Shown: piece after piece, positions 1 to 8,530 of the stretch
How the letters are laid out: each line of letters begins with the position of its first letter
Position numbering within the stretch: the stretch's first letter is position 1
NCBI GenBank assembly: GCA_023399055.1
Contig: JAEWQV010000015.1
Span: forward strand, 186,001 to 250,000
DNA length: 64,000 bases
Source of the DNA: Bacillota bacterium
Lineage (GTDB): Bacteria > Bacillota > Clostridia > Lachnospirales > Lachnospiraceae
Direction of reading: 5' to 3'
Notes under the pieces: model-generated
Databases searched by the model: none
Told to the model about the DNA's origin: nothing
What the model saw: the letters and a program-made list of their open reading frames with translations, nothing else
Made by a program: the position numbers and the translations under genes

Positions 1-416
1 TGTGATATGGCAATGCTACGGTCTGTAATATCATTAATTGAGGCAATTCCGCTGTTTTTACCGGCTACCAGAACATAGTCTCCATCGGTAATACCTGTAA
101 TTCTTACGTCAAAATCAGCATTCTGATACATACATACGCCTATGTAATCCGTCAGCACCCCATCAAGTTCTCCGGCAAGAAGTGCCGCATCTCGGTCTTT
201 GGCAGAAGTAAATACCTCGAGCTGTAAATCAAGCTGATACTGATCTGCAAGACCAAGCTCATTTATCATGACATAAGGGATAACATCGTAGGAGGACATC
301 ATTCCAATACGAAGAACGGTTTTTTCGGAAAGAGTTGGAGCATCTTTGCCTTTGCAACCAATTAAAAATAAAGCAAGCAAGCTAAACAGGAAGAATAATT
401 GTAGTTTTTTTAACAT
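1..416 (-). CDS. ABC transporter substrate-binding lipoprotein (NMT1/THI5-like), 3' part missing
   Basis: The frame opens with ATG at 416 and runs off the left edge, so about 138 residues are seen. The N-terminus is a lipoprotein signal: MLKKLQ, a hydrophobic stretch, then a lipobox ending in IGC with Cys at about residue 21. After it comes a type-2 periplasmic-binding fold start (VLRIGMMSSYDVIPYVM, then DAALLAGELDGVLTDYIG), the pattern of NMT1/THI5/SsuA-like binding proteins for thiamine precursors, sulfonates and similar small molecules. It should be anchored outside the membrane and deliver a ligand to an ABC permease that would lie beyond the window. It is last in the visible ubiD-ubiA direction, 39 bp after the ubiA-like stop, so co-transcription is likely. 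The ligand is unknown. MqnA/MqnD enzymes share this fold but lack a lipobox, so they fit less well. Confidence 0.75.
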   Translation of the reverse strand, partial: MLKKLQLFFLFSLLALFLIGCKGKDAPTLSEKTVLRIGMMSSYDVIPYVMINELGLADQYQLDLQLEVFTSAKDRDAALLAGELDGVLTDYIGVCMYQNADFDVRITGITDGDYVLVAGKNSGIASINDITDRSIAIS

Positions 417-455
417 TGTAGTATACACCTCATTCATTATTATTTACATTATGAT

Positions 456-1334
456 TTATAAGATAAATGCATCAAGCAAACCGCTGATAAGCAGAACAAT
501 GCTGATTAACTGGTTGATACTATAGGATGCAATATTAACATTCGTTAAATTCGTGGGTGAAACCAAGCGGTATTCAACAACAAATAAACAGCAAATAATA
601 AGCAGTCCAATTATGTAGATTACTCCCAGCTGTGCTGCCAGTAAACCAATTACTATGAGACAAAAAACGGTTATCATATGAAATAGCATAGCAATTCTTA
701 GGGCATTTTTAACACCGAATTTAACCGGTATGGAGTGCAGATGGTTCGCTTTATCAAAGTCATAATCCTGTGAACCATAAATAATATCAAAGCCAGCAAC
801 CCACAGGGTATTGGCTGCACCCATAAATAGAGGAAGAAGGCTTAGTTTACCGGTTACAGCAAGCCAGGCTCCTACAGGAGCACAGGCACAAGTAATGCCT
901 AGGACCAAGTGACAAAGGAACGTAAACCGCTTGCAATAGGAATAGATAATCATTAAAAATAACGCAACCGGTGATAAGAGAAAACAAATCATATTTAATT
1001 GATAGGCGCCAACCAGCATTAGGAGAAAGCAAAAGGCAGTAAAAAGAATGACTTCCTTTTTCTTAAACTCACCCCTCGGTATCTGACGATTTGCGGTTCT
1101 CGCATTCTTAGCATCTATTTCTGCATCAATAACACGATTAATTGCATTGGCACCGGTTCTAGCGCCTAAAAGGCAGATCATAATCCAAAATAAAGTCTCT
1201 AACCGTGGAAGTCCTCCTGCTGCTAGTAACATGGACAAGAGAGCAAAACTTAATGAAAATATGGTATGAGAGAACATGACCAGCTTTCCATAATCCAGGA
1301 TTTTGTGAATAAATTTAGTCAATGTCAATTCCAT
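456..1334 (-). CDS. UbiA-family prenyltransferase
   Basis: This 292-residue integral membrane protein has about eight hydrophobic segments. The first prenyl-diphosphate/Mg motif is N66-x3-D70-x3-D74 (NRVIDAEID), and the second is DYDFD near residue 190. Both are diagnostic of UbiA-family aromatic prenyltransferases, which join a polyprenyl chain to a ring acid in quinone biosynthesis. The start at 1334 has GGAGG five bases upstream and lies 20 bp inside the end of the upstream UbiD-like gene, so the pair is translationally coupled. The pairing with a UbiD decarboxylase fits a (futalosine-type) menaquinone or related prenylated-aromatic pathway, as MqnP plus MqnL. No other menaquinone genes are visible, so the product is inference. 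Confidence 0.88.
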   Translation of the reverse strand: MELTLTKFIHKILDYGKLVMFSHTIFSLSFALLSMLLAAGGLPRLETLFWIMICLLGARTGANAINRVIDAEIDAKNARTANRQIPRGEFKKKEVILFTAFCFLLMLVGAYQLNMICFLLSPVALFLMIIYSYCKRFTFLCHLVLGITCACAPVGAWLAVTGKLSLLPLFMGAANTLWVAGFDIIYGSQDYDFDKANHLHSIPVKFGVKNALRIAMLFHMITVFCLIVIGLLAAQLGVIYIIGLLIICCLFVVEYRLVSPTNLTNVNIASYSINQLISIVLLISGLLDAFIL

Positions 1335-3024
1335 ATTGCCTCCAACTTTCGTTAACCTGCTGCTTTATCTCCTGTGACATCTCAATGTCGTTGGGCCAGT
1401 CTCTGGTTAAGCCTTCTTCTTTCCATTTCTTAGTAGCATCGATACCGATTTTATCATCAAGGATAAGGAGATCTCTCTTTGCATCGATATTATTAAAGAC
1501 CTTCCACATTACCGTAGACAAGTCCTTAGGATTAACCTCACCGTCAACAGCCATAACAAACTTATCAGAATGTGTATTCATATATTCGGATAAAACCTCT
1601 TTCCCTTGTCCGGGACGTTCCTTGCATATGGACATAATATGATAGGTGTTAGTCACTGTGGTTTCTTTTTGCATAGGTTTTTTGCTGGTGGCATCCACCC
1701 CAAGGCGGTAACCATATAGGGCTTCATTGGAGGAATGATCCAGAGCGTCCAAAGGGCCTTCTGCTATTATGAGACTTTTGTCCGCAATTACATTTGTAAG
1801 TACGGCGTCAGATACTTGACTGATATCCTGTACATTAACAGAGTCATCCACTACAACGATCAATTTAGTGTACATCATTTGCCCCATACCCCAGATACTG
1901 TTCATTATCTTAATTGCTGCACCGGGATATTTTGTCTTAATGGATACTATCGCACAGTTATGGAAGACACCCTCTAGTGGTAAGTTCATATCCACCAACT
2001 CGGGGATTATCATACGAAGTATTGGCAAGAAGATTCGCTCGGTTGCCTTTGCCATATAACAATCCTCCATGGGAGGTTTTCCAACTATGGTAGCTGGATA
2101 AATAGCATCTTTTCTATGGGTAATACAGGTGACATGAAATCTTGGATAATAATCTGCGAGAGAATAATATCCGGTATGATCACCAAAGGGGCCTTCCAAT
2201 ACCAGCTCCTCTGCAGGGTCCACATATCCTTCTAAAATGAATTCAGCATTTGAAGGGACATAAATGTCATTAGTAATGCATTTTATCATTTTAACTCTGG
2301 ATTTACGCAACCAGCCTGCTAACATCATTTCATCCAGCATAGGGGGAAGGGGGGCAGTCGAGGAATAGGTAATTGCTGGATCACAGCCCAGTGCAACTGA
2401 TACGGGCATTCTCTTCCCGGATTCCTGATAACCCTTATAGATTTCAGAACCATCTTTGTGCTTATGCCAGTGCATACCGGTACTGGACTTATCGAGAATT
2501 TGAAGTCGATACATTCCTACGTTCTGTCGCTTGGTTTTAATGTCCTTTGTAAAGACCAGGGGCAGAGTAACAAATTTACCTGCATCCTCCGGCCAACATT
2601 GTAAAACCGGAAGAGTGCCCAAGTCCACCTCTCGTTCTATGACCTCCTGACATTTCCCTTTTCTTCTTGATTTGGATGGGAATACATAAAGTAGGCGTAA
2701 GAAACGAGGGATACTTTTTATTAATTTTTTTATAGATAAGTAATTACTTAAATTTAAGTAATCAGTTATTAAGGCACCAAGCTCGTCCAACTCCTTAACA
2801 CCCAGACCCATACTCATACGTTTATAACTGCCCATTGCGTTGATTAATACGGGATACTTGGAACCGCGTACCTTTTCAAATAACAAAGCTGGTCCATGAG
2901 CTTTGGATACTCGATCGGTAATCTCTGTGATTTCAAGATCAGAGGAAACTTCCGTACCTATTCGCTTTAGCTCGCCATGTTGCTCTAACTCCACTATAAA
3001 TTTATGAAGATCTTTGTAAGGCAT
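1315..3024 (-). CDS. UbiD-family prenylated-flavin decarboxylase
   Basis: This 569-residue protein matches UbiD from end to end: N-terminal MPYKDLHKFIVELEQHGELK, the active-site stretch EGPFGDHTGYYS near residues 278-290, and IVGKPPMEDCYMAKATERIF shortly after, typical of UbiD-type (de)carboxylases that use prenylated FMN. It is longer than E. coli UbiD (about 497) and close to menaquinone-pathway decarboxylases. It probably decarboxylates the prenylated product of the adjacent UbiA-like enzyme in the cytosol. The ATG at 3024 has GGAGG a few bases upstream. It is the first gene of the minus-strand group ubiD-ubiA-lipoprotein. No UbiX flavin prenyltransferase is visible here, so cofactor supply must come from elsewhere. 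Confidence 0.9.
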   Translation of the reverse strand: MPYKDLHKFIVELEQHGELKRIGTEVSSDLEITEITDRVSKAHGPALLFEKVRGSKYPVLINAMGSYKRMSMGLGVKELDELGALITDYLNLSNYLSIKKLIKSIPRFLRLLYVFPSKSRRKGKCQEVIEREVDLGTLPVLQCWPEDAGKFVTLPLVFTKDIKTKRQNVGMYRLQILDKSSTGMHWHKHKDGSEIYKGYQESGKRMPVSVALGCDPAITYSSTAPLPPMLDEMMLAGWLRKSRVKMIKCITNDIYVPSNAEFILEGYVDPAEELVLEGPFGDHTGYYSLADYYPRFHVTCITHRKDAIYPATIVGKPPMEDCYMAKATERIFLPILRMIIPELVDMNLPLEGVFHNCAIVSIKTKYPGAAIKIMNSIWGMGQMMYTKLIVVVDDSVNVQDISQVSDAVLTNVIADKSLIIAEGPLDALDHSSNEALYGYRLGVDATSKKPMQKETTVTNTYHIMSICKERPGQGKEVLSEYMNTHSDKFVMAVDGEVNPKDLSTVMWKVFNNIDAKRDLLILDDKIGIDATKKWKEEGLTRDWPNDIEMSQEIKQQVNESWRQYGIDID

Positions 3025-3419
3025 TGTAATCCTCCATTGTTATAAAAGTGTAAATTAATGTTTTTAAAAAATCCTGCATAGAATTTTAATTACATTAAGT
3101 TTTTGCTATTTTATATAAATTGAAAATAATTTTACCACAACTTAGAAAATCATCATATATATACTAAATCAGAATGAGGAGTTATTCAATATAAAATCTG
3201 ATTTCTTGCAGTAACAATTAAGTAAAAGTATATATCATCATAGGTTCCGACGTATTATCCGGATTTTCATGAACTGGAAGAAACATACTGCGCGAGTTTC
3301 TCGCGGCTGTTTACAGCCGTTGGTATTGTGGTGCGTTGGTGTAATTAAAAGCCCATATCTCAAGGAGAGATATGGGCTTTTAAGATCCTGTATTAATACA
3401 AGATTATGTCAGGTACATA
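3025..3419. other. Intergenic region with twin hairpins and a terminator
   Basis: This gap of about 395 bases is AT-rich on its left side, where the promoter of the ubiD-like gene should lie, although I could not fix one. At 3291-3305 (CGCGAG-TTT-CTCGCG) and 3304-3319 (CGGCTG-TTTA-CAGCCG) two short hairpins abut and share two bases, so only one can form fully at a time. The terminator at 3347-3381 follows. No supported gene is present. Confidence 0.5.
3347..3381 (-). terminator. Intrinsic terminator of the anti-sigma gene
   Basis: Fifteen-base perfect arms (3347-3361 and 3367-3381, core GCCCATATCTC) flank a five-base loop. The arm ends in AAAA/TTTT on both sides, so it can act on both strands. 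It lies 39 bases downstream of the anti-sigma stop on the minus strand. Confidence 0.85.
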
Positions 3420-4508
3420 CTAATTAACTCTGATCGTTGTACCGTTAATTGTAATTGATTTCACCGTTGACCAATCCATTTTTTTAGAAAAACTGAAGAT
3501 AGAAGTTACTTTATCTGCATCAGTAGATCCCCCGCCTCCTGAAAACCATTCGTCATCAAATTCAATAATCGTATTGTCTTTGGGGGATACTTGAGTAGGA
3601 TTGCTAACAGTTGTTTCAATTCCATTGCTAATATCCTGTGATTGAGTGGTATTCACGCTAGAATTGCTTATCAAATTATCCTGTTCTTCTTGATATTGAT
3701 AAAATTCACTCTTACTTCCATCCATAAACTCAAGTAAGATTAAGAAATTATCAATATTAAATTCTTTATTTTCTATTTTACCCAATAAAGTGAAGCCAAG
3801 TTCCGAATAACATAGCTTCTGGTACGAGACAGAATAACCATCCACGGTTGGTACGTTAACATCTAGTTCATTTAATTCTAGTGTCTGTGTGATTGGTATT
3901 TTTACTTCTTTCGAAATACCGTTCATAGAAAAATTCAACCCATCAGCTTTATGCCTTACATTCCCTATATTAAAGGAAAAGGAAAAATATCTGGTATATT
4001 CCGTCTGTAAATCTTCAAGTTCTCTAAGACCGTAACCCACGGAACCCAGATGGCCTAATTTCTCAACGATATTATCCGTCATAAAAGTTTCCTTTGCACC
4101 AGAACTCAAGGCGTCCACAGATATTGTTACAATGCCAGTATAGGAATCACAAACAATCTCGTTAACAGTTAACTTATAATCTTTACTTTCTATACTTTTG
4201 CCCACTGTAAGTATTTCAGTTTGTGAAATACCAAGTAATTCACTGATGGTTTGACGCAGGGTCTCATTGGTTGCAGCAAATACAGTTGCACCGCTGATGA
4301 AAAATATTATGCAGGCTGCAAGAGCTGCTTTAAATAGATGCCTTTGAAAGGGTAATATTGATTTCTTATCTTTTTGCACTTTTTCCATAGTTAGTTGGCG
4401 TATGCGTTTCGTACTTATCTGGTGGGAACGAGAGGCGCTGTCTTCGATAGGCATGTCATCCAAATCCAGTTTAACAAATAATTGATGTAAATTAATTTTA
4501 TGCTTCAT
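3420..4508 (-). CDS. Membrane anti-sigma factor (DUF4179-like)
   Basis: This is a 362-residue single-pass protein: a cytosolic N-terminus of about 70 residues, one membrane segment (LAACIIFFISGATVFAA), then a long extracytoplasmic domain with the layout of DUF4179-type anti-sigma factors. A glycine-rich stretch (SGGGGS) and an Asn/Ser/Thr-rich linker lie near the C-terminus. It should hold the adjacent ECF sigma factor inactive until an envelope signal arrives. The longest frame starts with TTG at 4529, but I place the start at ATG 4508 because GGAGG lies nine bases upstream. This start overlaps the sigma gene by 11 bp, so the two are coupled. The extracellular ligand is unknown. Confidence 0.8.
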   Translation of the reverse strand: MKHKINLHQLFVKLDLDDMPIEDSASRSHQISTKRIRQLTMEKVQKDKKSILPFQRHLFKAALAACIIFFISGATVFAATNETLRQTISELLGISQTEILTVGKSIESKDYKLTVNEIVCDSYTGIVTISVDALSSGAKETFMTDNIVEKLGHLGSVGYGLRELEDLQTEYTRYFSFSFNIGNVRHKADGLNFSMNGISKEVKIPITQTLELNELDVNVPTVDGYSVSYQKLCYSELGFTLLGKIENKEFNIDNFLILLEFMDGSKSEFYQYQEEQDNLISNSSVNTTQSQDISNGIETTVSNPTQVSPKDNTIIEFDDEWFSGGGGSTDADKVTSIFSFSKKMDWSTVKSITINGTTIRVN

Positions 4509-5049
4509 AATGATAACCTCCTTTTTCAAATCTTTTCACAAGCTCGCTACGACCACGATATAGTTTTGATTTAATCGTGGAGAGCGGCAATTCAAATAAC
4601 TTTGCAATATCAGCTAATTTATAATTCCAAAAATAATAAGCTAATAAGATATCCTTATCAGGATATTCAAACCTTAAGATGGTTTCACGTAGAAATTCTA
4701 ATTGTTCCTTCTGTATAAGCTGTTCATCAATATCGTTAGAAATGAGGACAAGAATGTCCTCTTCTAAAGGTTCTTCTTCTCGGGCTTGAGTTAATCGTGT
4801 CTTTGTCATATTTCTAGCTATCTGTGCAAGGTATGGTTTTAGACTATCTGCCTCAATAAGGCTTTCTCGTCTTTTCCATACGGCATAAAATACATCCGAT
4901 GCAATTTCCTCCACATCCTGTGCAGACAAAAGTTGGCCACCAATTCTCATAATGATAGTAACTACATAAGAAGTGTAGCGTTGCATCAAAGCCTCGAGAG
5001 CTTTCTCTTTATTTAGTTTCATTTTTTTTATGATTGTACAATCTTCCAT
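4498..5049 (-). CDS. ECF-type RNA polymerase sigma factor
   Basis: This 183-residue sigma-70 family member has a region 2 (DVEEIASDVFYAVWKRRESL, with SLKPYLAQIARN after it) and a region 4 helix-turn-helix at the C-terminus (KLADIAKLFELPLSTIKSKL). It has the length and two-domain form of extracytoplasmic-function sigma factors. The ATG at 5049 has AGGAGGG upstream. It is followed directly, with overlap, by its membrane anti-sigma factor, the usual arrangement for signal-gated release. No autoregulatory promoter could be fixed upstream. The regulon is unknown. Confidence 0.9.
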   Translation of the reverse strand: MEDCTIIKKMKLNKEKALEALMQRYTSYVVTIIMRIGGQLLSAQDVEEIASDVFYAVWKRRESLIEADSLKPYLAQIARNMTKTRLTQAREEEPLEEDILVLISNDIDEQLIQKEQLEFLRETILRFEYPDKDILLAYYFWNYKLADIAKLFELPLSTIKSKLYRGRSELVKRFEKGGYHYEA

Positions 5050-5183
5050 TCATACCCTCCTTTCAACTATCAATACTATAATTTAGTAAAAAAAGTTTCA
5101 TATTTTGCAAAAAGATATATTTTATACAAATCATGGGAAGAAGTAAACTGGTGTTAAATCAATAGATTTATTGGTGGGAGCTG

Positions 5184-5213
5184 TTGGAAATAAAAGTTTA
5201 ATTATGTTATAAT
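5184..5213 (+). promoter_or_regulatory. Sigma-A promoter in front of the VOC remnant
   Basis: TTGGAA (5184-5189) and TATAAT (5208-5213) are 18 bases apart. A TG lies before the -10 box, so it is of extended -10 type. It is directly upstream of the gene fragment and probably survives from the intact gene. Confidence 0.5.
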
Positions 5214-5228
5214 CAGAGGTAGCTATAA

Positions 5229-5507
5229 ACACAAAATACTTATGCGCACTGCGAGCTAATGATTGGCGACCAGTTATTTATGGCTGTAAGTGAAGCACCG
5301 GAGGATTGTGAACGCACAAAAGGACAGGCTTGGCAGACCACTGCCTTTAATGTATATGAAATGGGTACCGAGAAGGCAGTACGTCACGCTTTTGATGTAT
5401 TGAGTGAGGGAGGAACAGTTATTCATTCCTTGGGACCGGTTGATTGGAATAAGTATTGTGCGGATGTTATTGATAAATTCGGAGTGTTCTGGTGGATTGC
5501 TATATAA
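5229..5507 (+). pseudogene. VOC/PhnB-like (glyoxalase-fold) protein, 5'-truncated remnant
   Basis: The frame from the TAA at 5226-5228 reads into a typical C-terminal half of a PhnB-like VOC protein: HCELMIGDQLFMAVSEA, then AFDVLSEGGTVIHSLGPVDW and finally DKFGVFWWIAI at the stop. Intact relatives are about 140-150 residues and carry an N-terminal beta-alpha-beta module with a metal ligand; that half is absent and is replaced by promoter-like DNA. An internal ATG at 5259 would give 82 residues, but it has no ribosome site and lies inside the conserved domain. It is best read as a deletion remnant with no function of its own. A translated fragment cannot be excluded. Confidence 0.65.
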
Positions 5508-5731
5508 GAACCAATGTTTCCCCATTTATTTTATAGCGGTAGTGCAAGTCGATTTGTAAAATTAATTAAAAAGAATGGGTTATTGCCATAGAGCTAGTGT
5601 TATTAGTTATTCAAGCTCAAAATGCATGGGAGGAAGGAATGCAATTTTATCTAGGTAATGACTAGGCTGGTTGGCAGGCATATTCCAAGTAAATATGTAA
5701 GCTTCGAGTAATAATGTAGCAAGCAATGAAC

Positions 5732-5760
5732 AGAGGGATTTCGTATAAGCCCTCTTTTTT
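5732..5760 (+). terminator. Terminator downstream of the VOC remnant
   Basis: AGAGGG (5732-5737) pairs with CCCTCT (5750-5755) and is followed by a run of T. It sits 225 bases after the remnant's stop, with no gene between. Confidence 0.6.
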
Positions 5761-5903
5761 GTTTGCACGAAGGCTAAGGACGTATTAATTAATCTTGTTG
5801 CAATATTTCATATAAATATTTTCATACAATGCAACTATTTTGTAAAACTAATAATCTAATAGATGAAAGGCAGCAAATGAAGTAAACGTAAAATATATTT
5901 TTC

Positions 5904-5940
5904 GCACAAAACTTTTTGTGTCCGCGGCACAAAGTTTTTA
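5904..5940 (+). promoter_or_regulatory. Repeat/hairpin region in front of the SigV-like gene, candidate autoregulatory promoter
   Basis: GCACAAA followed by a T-rich run occurs twice (5904-5918 and 5927-5939), around TCCGCG. CTTTTTGTG and CACAAAG can also pair across it. ECF sigma genes are commonly autoregulated, and AAAACTTTTT resembles the AAC-type -35 of Bacillus-family ECF promoters, but no clear -10 could be assigned. Confidence 0.3.
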
Positions 5941-5955
5941 GATAGATAGAAAGGT

Positions 5956-6438
5956 ATGAATATTAGTATGAAGAATATTATGGAGAACCTAATTGAGAAT
6001 TACTTAATTAGGAATTATGACAAATATTATCGATTGGCTTACAGTTATGTGCATAATGAGACGGATGCTATGGATATTGTTCAAGAAGGCGCTTACAAAG
6101 CAATCCTTAAAAGTGAAACCTTGAAAAATCCTGATTATGCAAACACCTGGATCTATCGAATTATGATTAACGAAGCATTGGCTTTTATTAAAAAGCACAA
6201 AAAAGACTCCTATGACATATCGGCTATAGATATTTCACAGACGGACCATTATGTGGATTATGATTTGGAGAAAGCGATAGATAACTTGGATACCACGGAT
6301 AAGACAATTATAATTTTAAAATTTTATGAGGAATATACGTTGGAAGAAATAGCAGACATGACGGGTGAAAAGTTAAATACGGTAAAAAGCAGAATGTATC
6401 GAACCCTGAAAAAATTACAAATAAGCTTAGAAGAATAA
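5956..6438 (+). CDS. sigV: ECF sigma factor, SigV-like
   Basis: This 160-residue ECF sigma factor has region 2 (YRLAYSYVHNETDAMDIVQE, then NTWIYRIMINEALAFIKKHK) and region 4 (YTLEEIADMTGEKLNTVKSR). The partner gene 11 bp downstream encodes an RsiV-type anti-sigma, which is what suggests the SigV class; in Bacillus subtilis and Clostridioides difficile that system responds to lysozyme. The first ATG (5956) has AAGG almost touching it, whereas the ATG at 5968 has AAAGG about 13 bases upstream, so the first four residues are uncertain. The upstream structured repeat may be its own promoter. The gene symbol is by class, not by proven orthology. Confidence 0.8.
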   Translation: MNISMKNIMENLIENYLIRNYDKYYRLAYSYVHNETDAMDIVQEGAYKAILKSETLKNPDYANTWIYRIMINEALAFIKKHKKDSYDISAIDISQTDHYVDYDLEKAIDNLDTTDKTIIILKFYEEYTLEEIADMTGEKLNTVKSRMYRTLKKLQISLEE

Positions 6439-6449
6439 GGAGATTAGAT

Positions 6450-7343
6450 ATGAAAAATAAAAGAAATATAGATGAATTAAAGAAAAAATATAACGCAGTG
6501 AAAGCCCCCCAAATAGGGTTAGAAGGAGTACATAAGAGTATAAGTTTAGCAAAAATAGAAAAAAAGCGTAGGAGTAAATTATATAAGTTCAGGGTAGGTG
6601 GCAGTGCTATGGCGGCAGCAGCACTTCTCTTAGTAGTGTTACCAAATACCAATAGTAAGATTGCCGAAGCCATGGGAGATATACCAATTATCGGTAGCCT
6701 TGTGCGTGTAGTAACGATTGATAAATATGTATTTGATAATGGGAACAGTAAGGCAAGTGTGGAGGTACCTCAGATTACAGAAACAGATATAGGTAGTACA
6801 AAGGAAGAGGGTACCAATACAAACGCTATTGATGAGACTAACCAAGAGATTATTAATTACACTGATTTATTGGTGAAACAGTTTGAAAAAGAAGTTGGCG
6901 ACTCTTCAGATATGCATAAAGAACTGGATGTATCCTGGGAAGTGGTTACAGATACCAAGGAATGGTTTACCCTTAGAATTGATGTTCTTGAAGTACAGGC
7001 AAGCGGCTATGAGTATAGTAAGTTCTATCATTTTAATAAACAAACAGGTAAAATAGCGACTATGAGAGACTTGTTTAAAGCAGATGCAGACTATGTTGGG
7101 GTAATCAGTGAGAATGTTAAGGAGCAAATGAGAGCTCAAATAAAAAATGAAGATAAAATGTACTTTATTGATACAGAAGATGGACTGGATAACTTTGAAG
7201 CAATTAAGTCTGACCAAAACTTTTACTTTAATTCTGACAATAAGCTTGTGATTGCTTTTGATGAGTATGAAGTTGCACCTGGATATATGGGTAGGGTTGA
7301 CTTTGTTATTAAGGATAGTGTAATTAGTAAAATAAGAAAATGA
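6450..7343 (+). CDS. rsiV: RsiV-like anti-sigma factor (DUF3298 domain)
   Basis: This 297-residue protein has a basic cytosolic N-terminus of about 45 residues, one membrane helix (SAMAAAALLLVVLP, about 50-65), a linker, then a C-terminal DUF3298/RsiV-like domain (VSWEVVTDTKEWFTLRIDVL, FNKQTGKIATMRDLFK, ending with VDFVIKDSVIS). In characterised RsiV proteins this domain binds lysozyme directly and triggers site-1 cleavage and sigma release. GGAG lies before the start, 11 bp after the sigma stop, and the two form an operon. Whether this one binds lysozyme is inference from the family. Confidence 0.82.
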   Translation: MKNKRNIDELKKKYNAVKAPQIGLEGVHKSISLAKIEKKRRSKLYKFRVGGSAMAAAALLLVVLPNTNSKIAEAMGDIPIIGSLVRVVTIDKYVFDNGNSKASVEVPQITETDIGSTKEEGTNTNAIDETNQEIINYTDLLVKQFEKEVGDSSDMHKELDVSWEVVTDTKEWFTLRIDVLEVQASGYEYSKFYHFNKQTGKIATMRDLFKADADYVGVISENVKEQMRAQIKNEDKMYFIDTEDGLDNFEAIKSDQNFYFNSDNKLVIAFDEYEVAPGYMGRVDFVIKDSVISKIRK

Positions 7344-7846
7344 AAAAGCGATAGTAAAACATACGATATAAGTTAAATAAGAGTAGATACAAAAGAAGTC
7401 TAATGAGAAAAGCATGGATAGCAATGCCTCTATAGAGAGTTGTTTATCCATGCTTACTCTTTGTGCTTTATAGTTTGTGACAATTATTGATTAAAGAAGA
7501 TGTAACTGAATTATTATTCCAAATAAATTCTGATAAATTGACTGGGCTCCACTGTGAATTTGGTATCCTCATCGTATTCAAAATATTTATCATTATAATC
7601 AATAGAATGCAATTACATAGTGTAAGCTATTGACAACTGTATACAGGCATTGGAAATCTGTATTAATAATATTAATTATCTGATTGCTTAAAAAGTGGTA
7701 TAATACGCATTAGGTGTAAACGTTAATTAAAGTGGTAAAAAATTAAGAATAAACGCATTAAAATGTAATGAAAAAATAGAGGGTATATTTAATAATGATG
7801 CCTAGTGATAGAATATTAACATGAGATGTTATATAAGGGGGGTTCT
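7344..7846. other. Intergenic region between rsiV-like and BceR-like genes
   Basis: It holds the hairpin at 7410-7455, a possible decayed minus-strand frame at about 7512-7614 (GAT TAT AAT GAT reading DYNDKYFEYDEDTKFTVEP, no start, two stops), and an extended -10 box TGGTATAAT at 7696-7704 that may serve the two-component genes with a leader of about 140 bases. No supported gene. Confidence 0.45.
7410..7455 (+). terminator. Long hairpin after the sigV-rsiV pair
   Basis: AAGCATGGATA (7410-7420) pairs with TATCCATGCTT (7445-7455). The loop contains the palindrome CTCTATAGAG. No strong T run follows, so it may be a 3' stabilising hairpin or a weak bidirectional terminator. Confidence 0.55.
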
Positions 7847-8530
7847 ATGTCAACCGTATTGATTATTGAAGATAATAACAATATACGAACTGAGGTAGCT
7901 AATTATTTTAAAAACAATGGCTTCTATACCTTATGTCCGGAGGAATTTAGTCACCTAGAGCAACTTATTGCCAAGTCAGATGCCGTGCTTCTGGACATCA
8001 ATTTATTTGAAGAAGATGGCTTTCACCTTTGTAATAGAATTAGAGAAATATCACAGGTTCCAATACTTTTCGTTACAGGACGTGATCAGGAGGCGGATGA
8101 GCTGCGGGCAATGGAGCTTGGTGGAGACGATTATGTCAGAAAACCTTACAGTCTTCCAGTTCTTCTTGCTAAGGTAAAACGTATGCTGGAGAGAGGGAAT
8201 GTCAGCTATATGGAAGAGCTGACTTCTGGGGAATCGTGCCTTAATATAGTAAAAGGTCAGTTAAGAATAAAGGAGGTTCTAATTGAACTATCTAAGAATG
8301 AAATAAAACTTCTTTCCTGCCTGTTCCTCAACCAAGACCGTGTTATTTCCAGGGAGGAATTTATAGAGTTCTTGTGGGAAAATAAGTTTTATGTAGATGA
8401 GAATATATTTCATGTCAACTTATCAAGGTTAAGAAAGCGATTATCCGATTATGGGTATTCTGATTTTATTGAAACAATACCAAAAGAGGGATATCGATTA
8501 CGCAAGGAGGATTTAAATGAATTTCTTTGA
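7847..8530 (+). CDS. OmpR-family response regulator, BceR-like
   Basis: This is a 227-residue regulator with a receiver domain (VLIIEDNNN acidic pocket, phosphoacceptor Asp in AVLLDINLFEEDGF, conserved Lys in VRKPYSLP) and a C-terminal winged helix (LSKNEIKLLSCLFLN through ETIPKEGYRL). Its order with a short-sensor kinase and an ABC ATPase/permease is that of the BceRS-AB modules of Firmicutes, which sense bacitracin or lantibiotics through the transporter. The frame is open to ATG 7826, but the start is ATG 7847 because GGGGGG lies five bases upstream. Its stop lies 14 bp inside the kinase gene. The likely target is the promoter of the ABC genes, where GTAAGTA is repeated at 9545 and 9561. 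Confidence 0.9.
   Translation: MSTVLIIEDNNNIRTEVANYFKNNGFYTLCPEEFSHLEQLIAKSDAVLLDINLFEEDGFHLCNRIREISQVPILFVTGRDQEADELRAMELGGDDYVRKPYSLPVLLAKVKRMLERGNVSYMEELTSGESCLNIVKGQLRIKEVLIELSKNEIKLLSCLFLNQDRVISREEFIEFLWENKFYVDENIFHVNLSRLRKRLSDYGYSDFIETIPKEGYRLRKEDLNEFL

Noticed and set aside
6906..7451. 181-codon open frame antisense to the RsiV-like gene
   Set aside because: A shadow of a well-supported gene; hydrophobic and Cys/Phe-rich composition typical of antisense frames, with no ribosome site.
7512..7614. Decayed minus-strand gene between rsiV-like and BceR-like genes
   Set aside because: About 30 readable codons ending in two stops, but no start, ribosome site or recognisable family, so it is mentioned only as a possible remnant.
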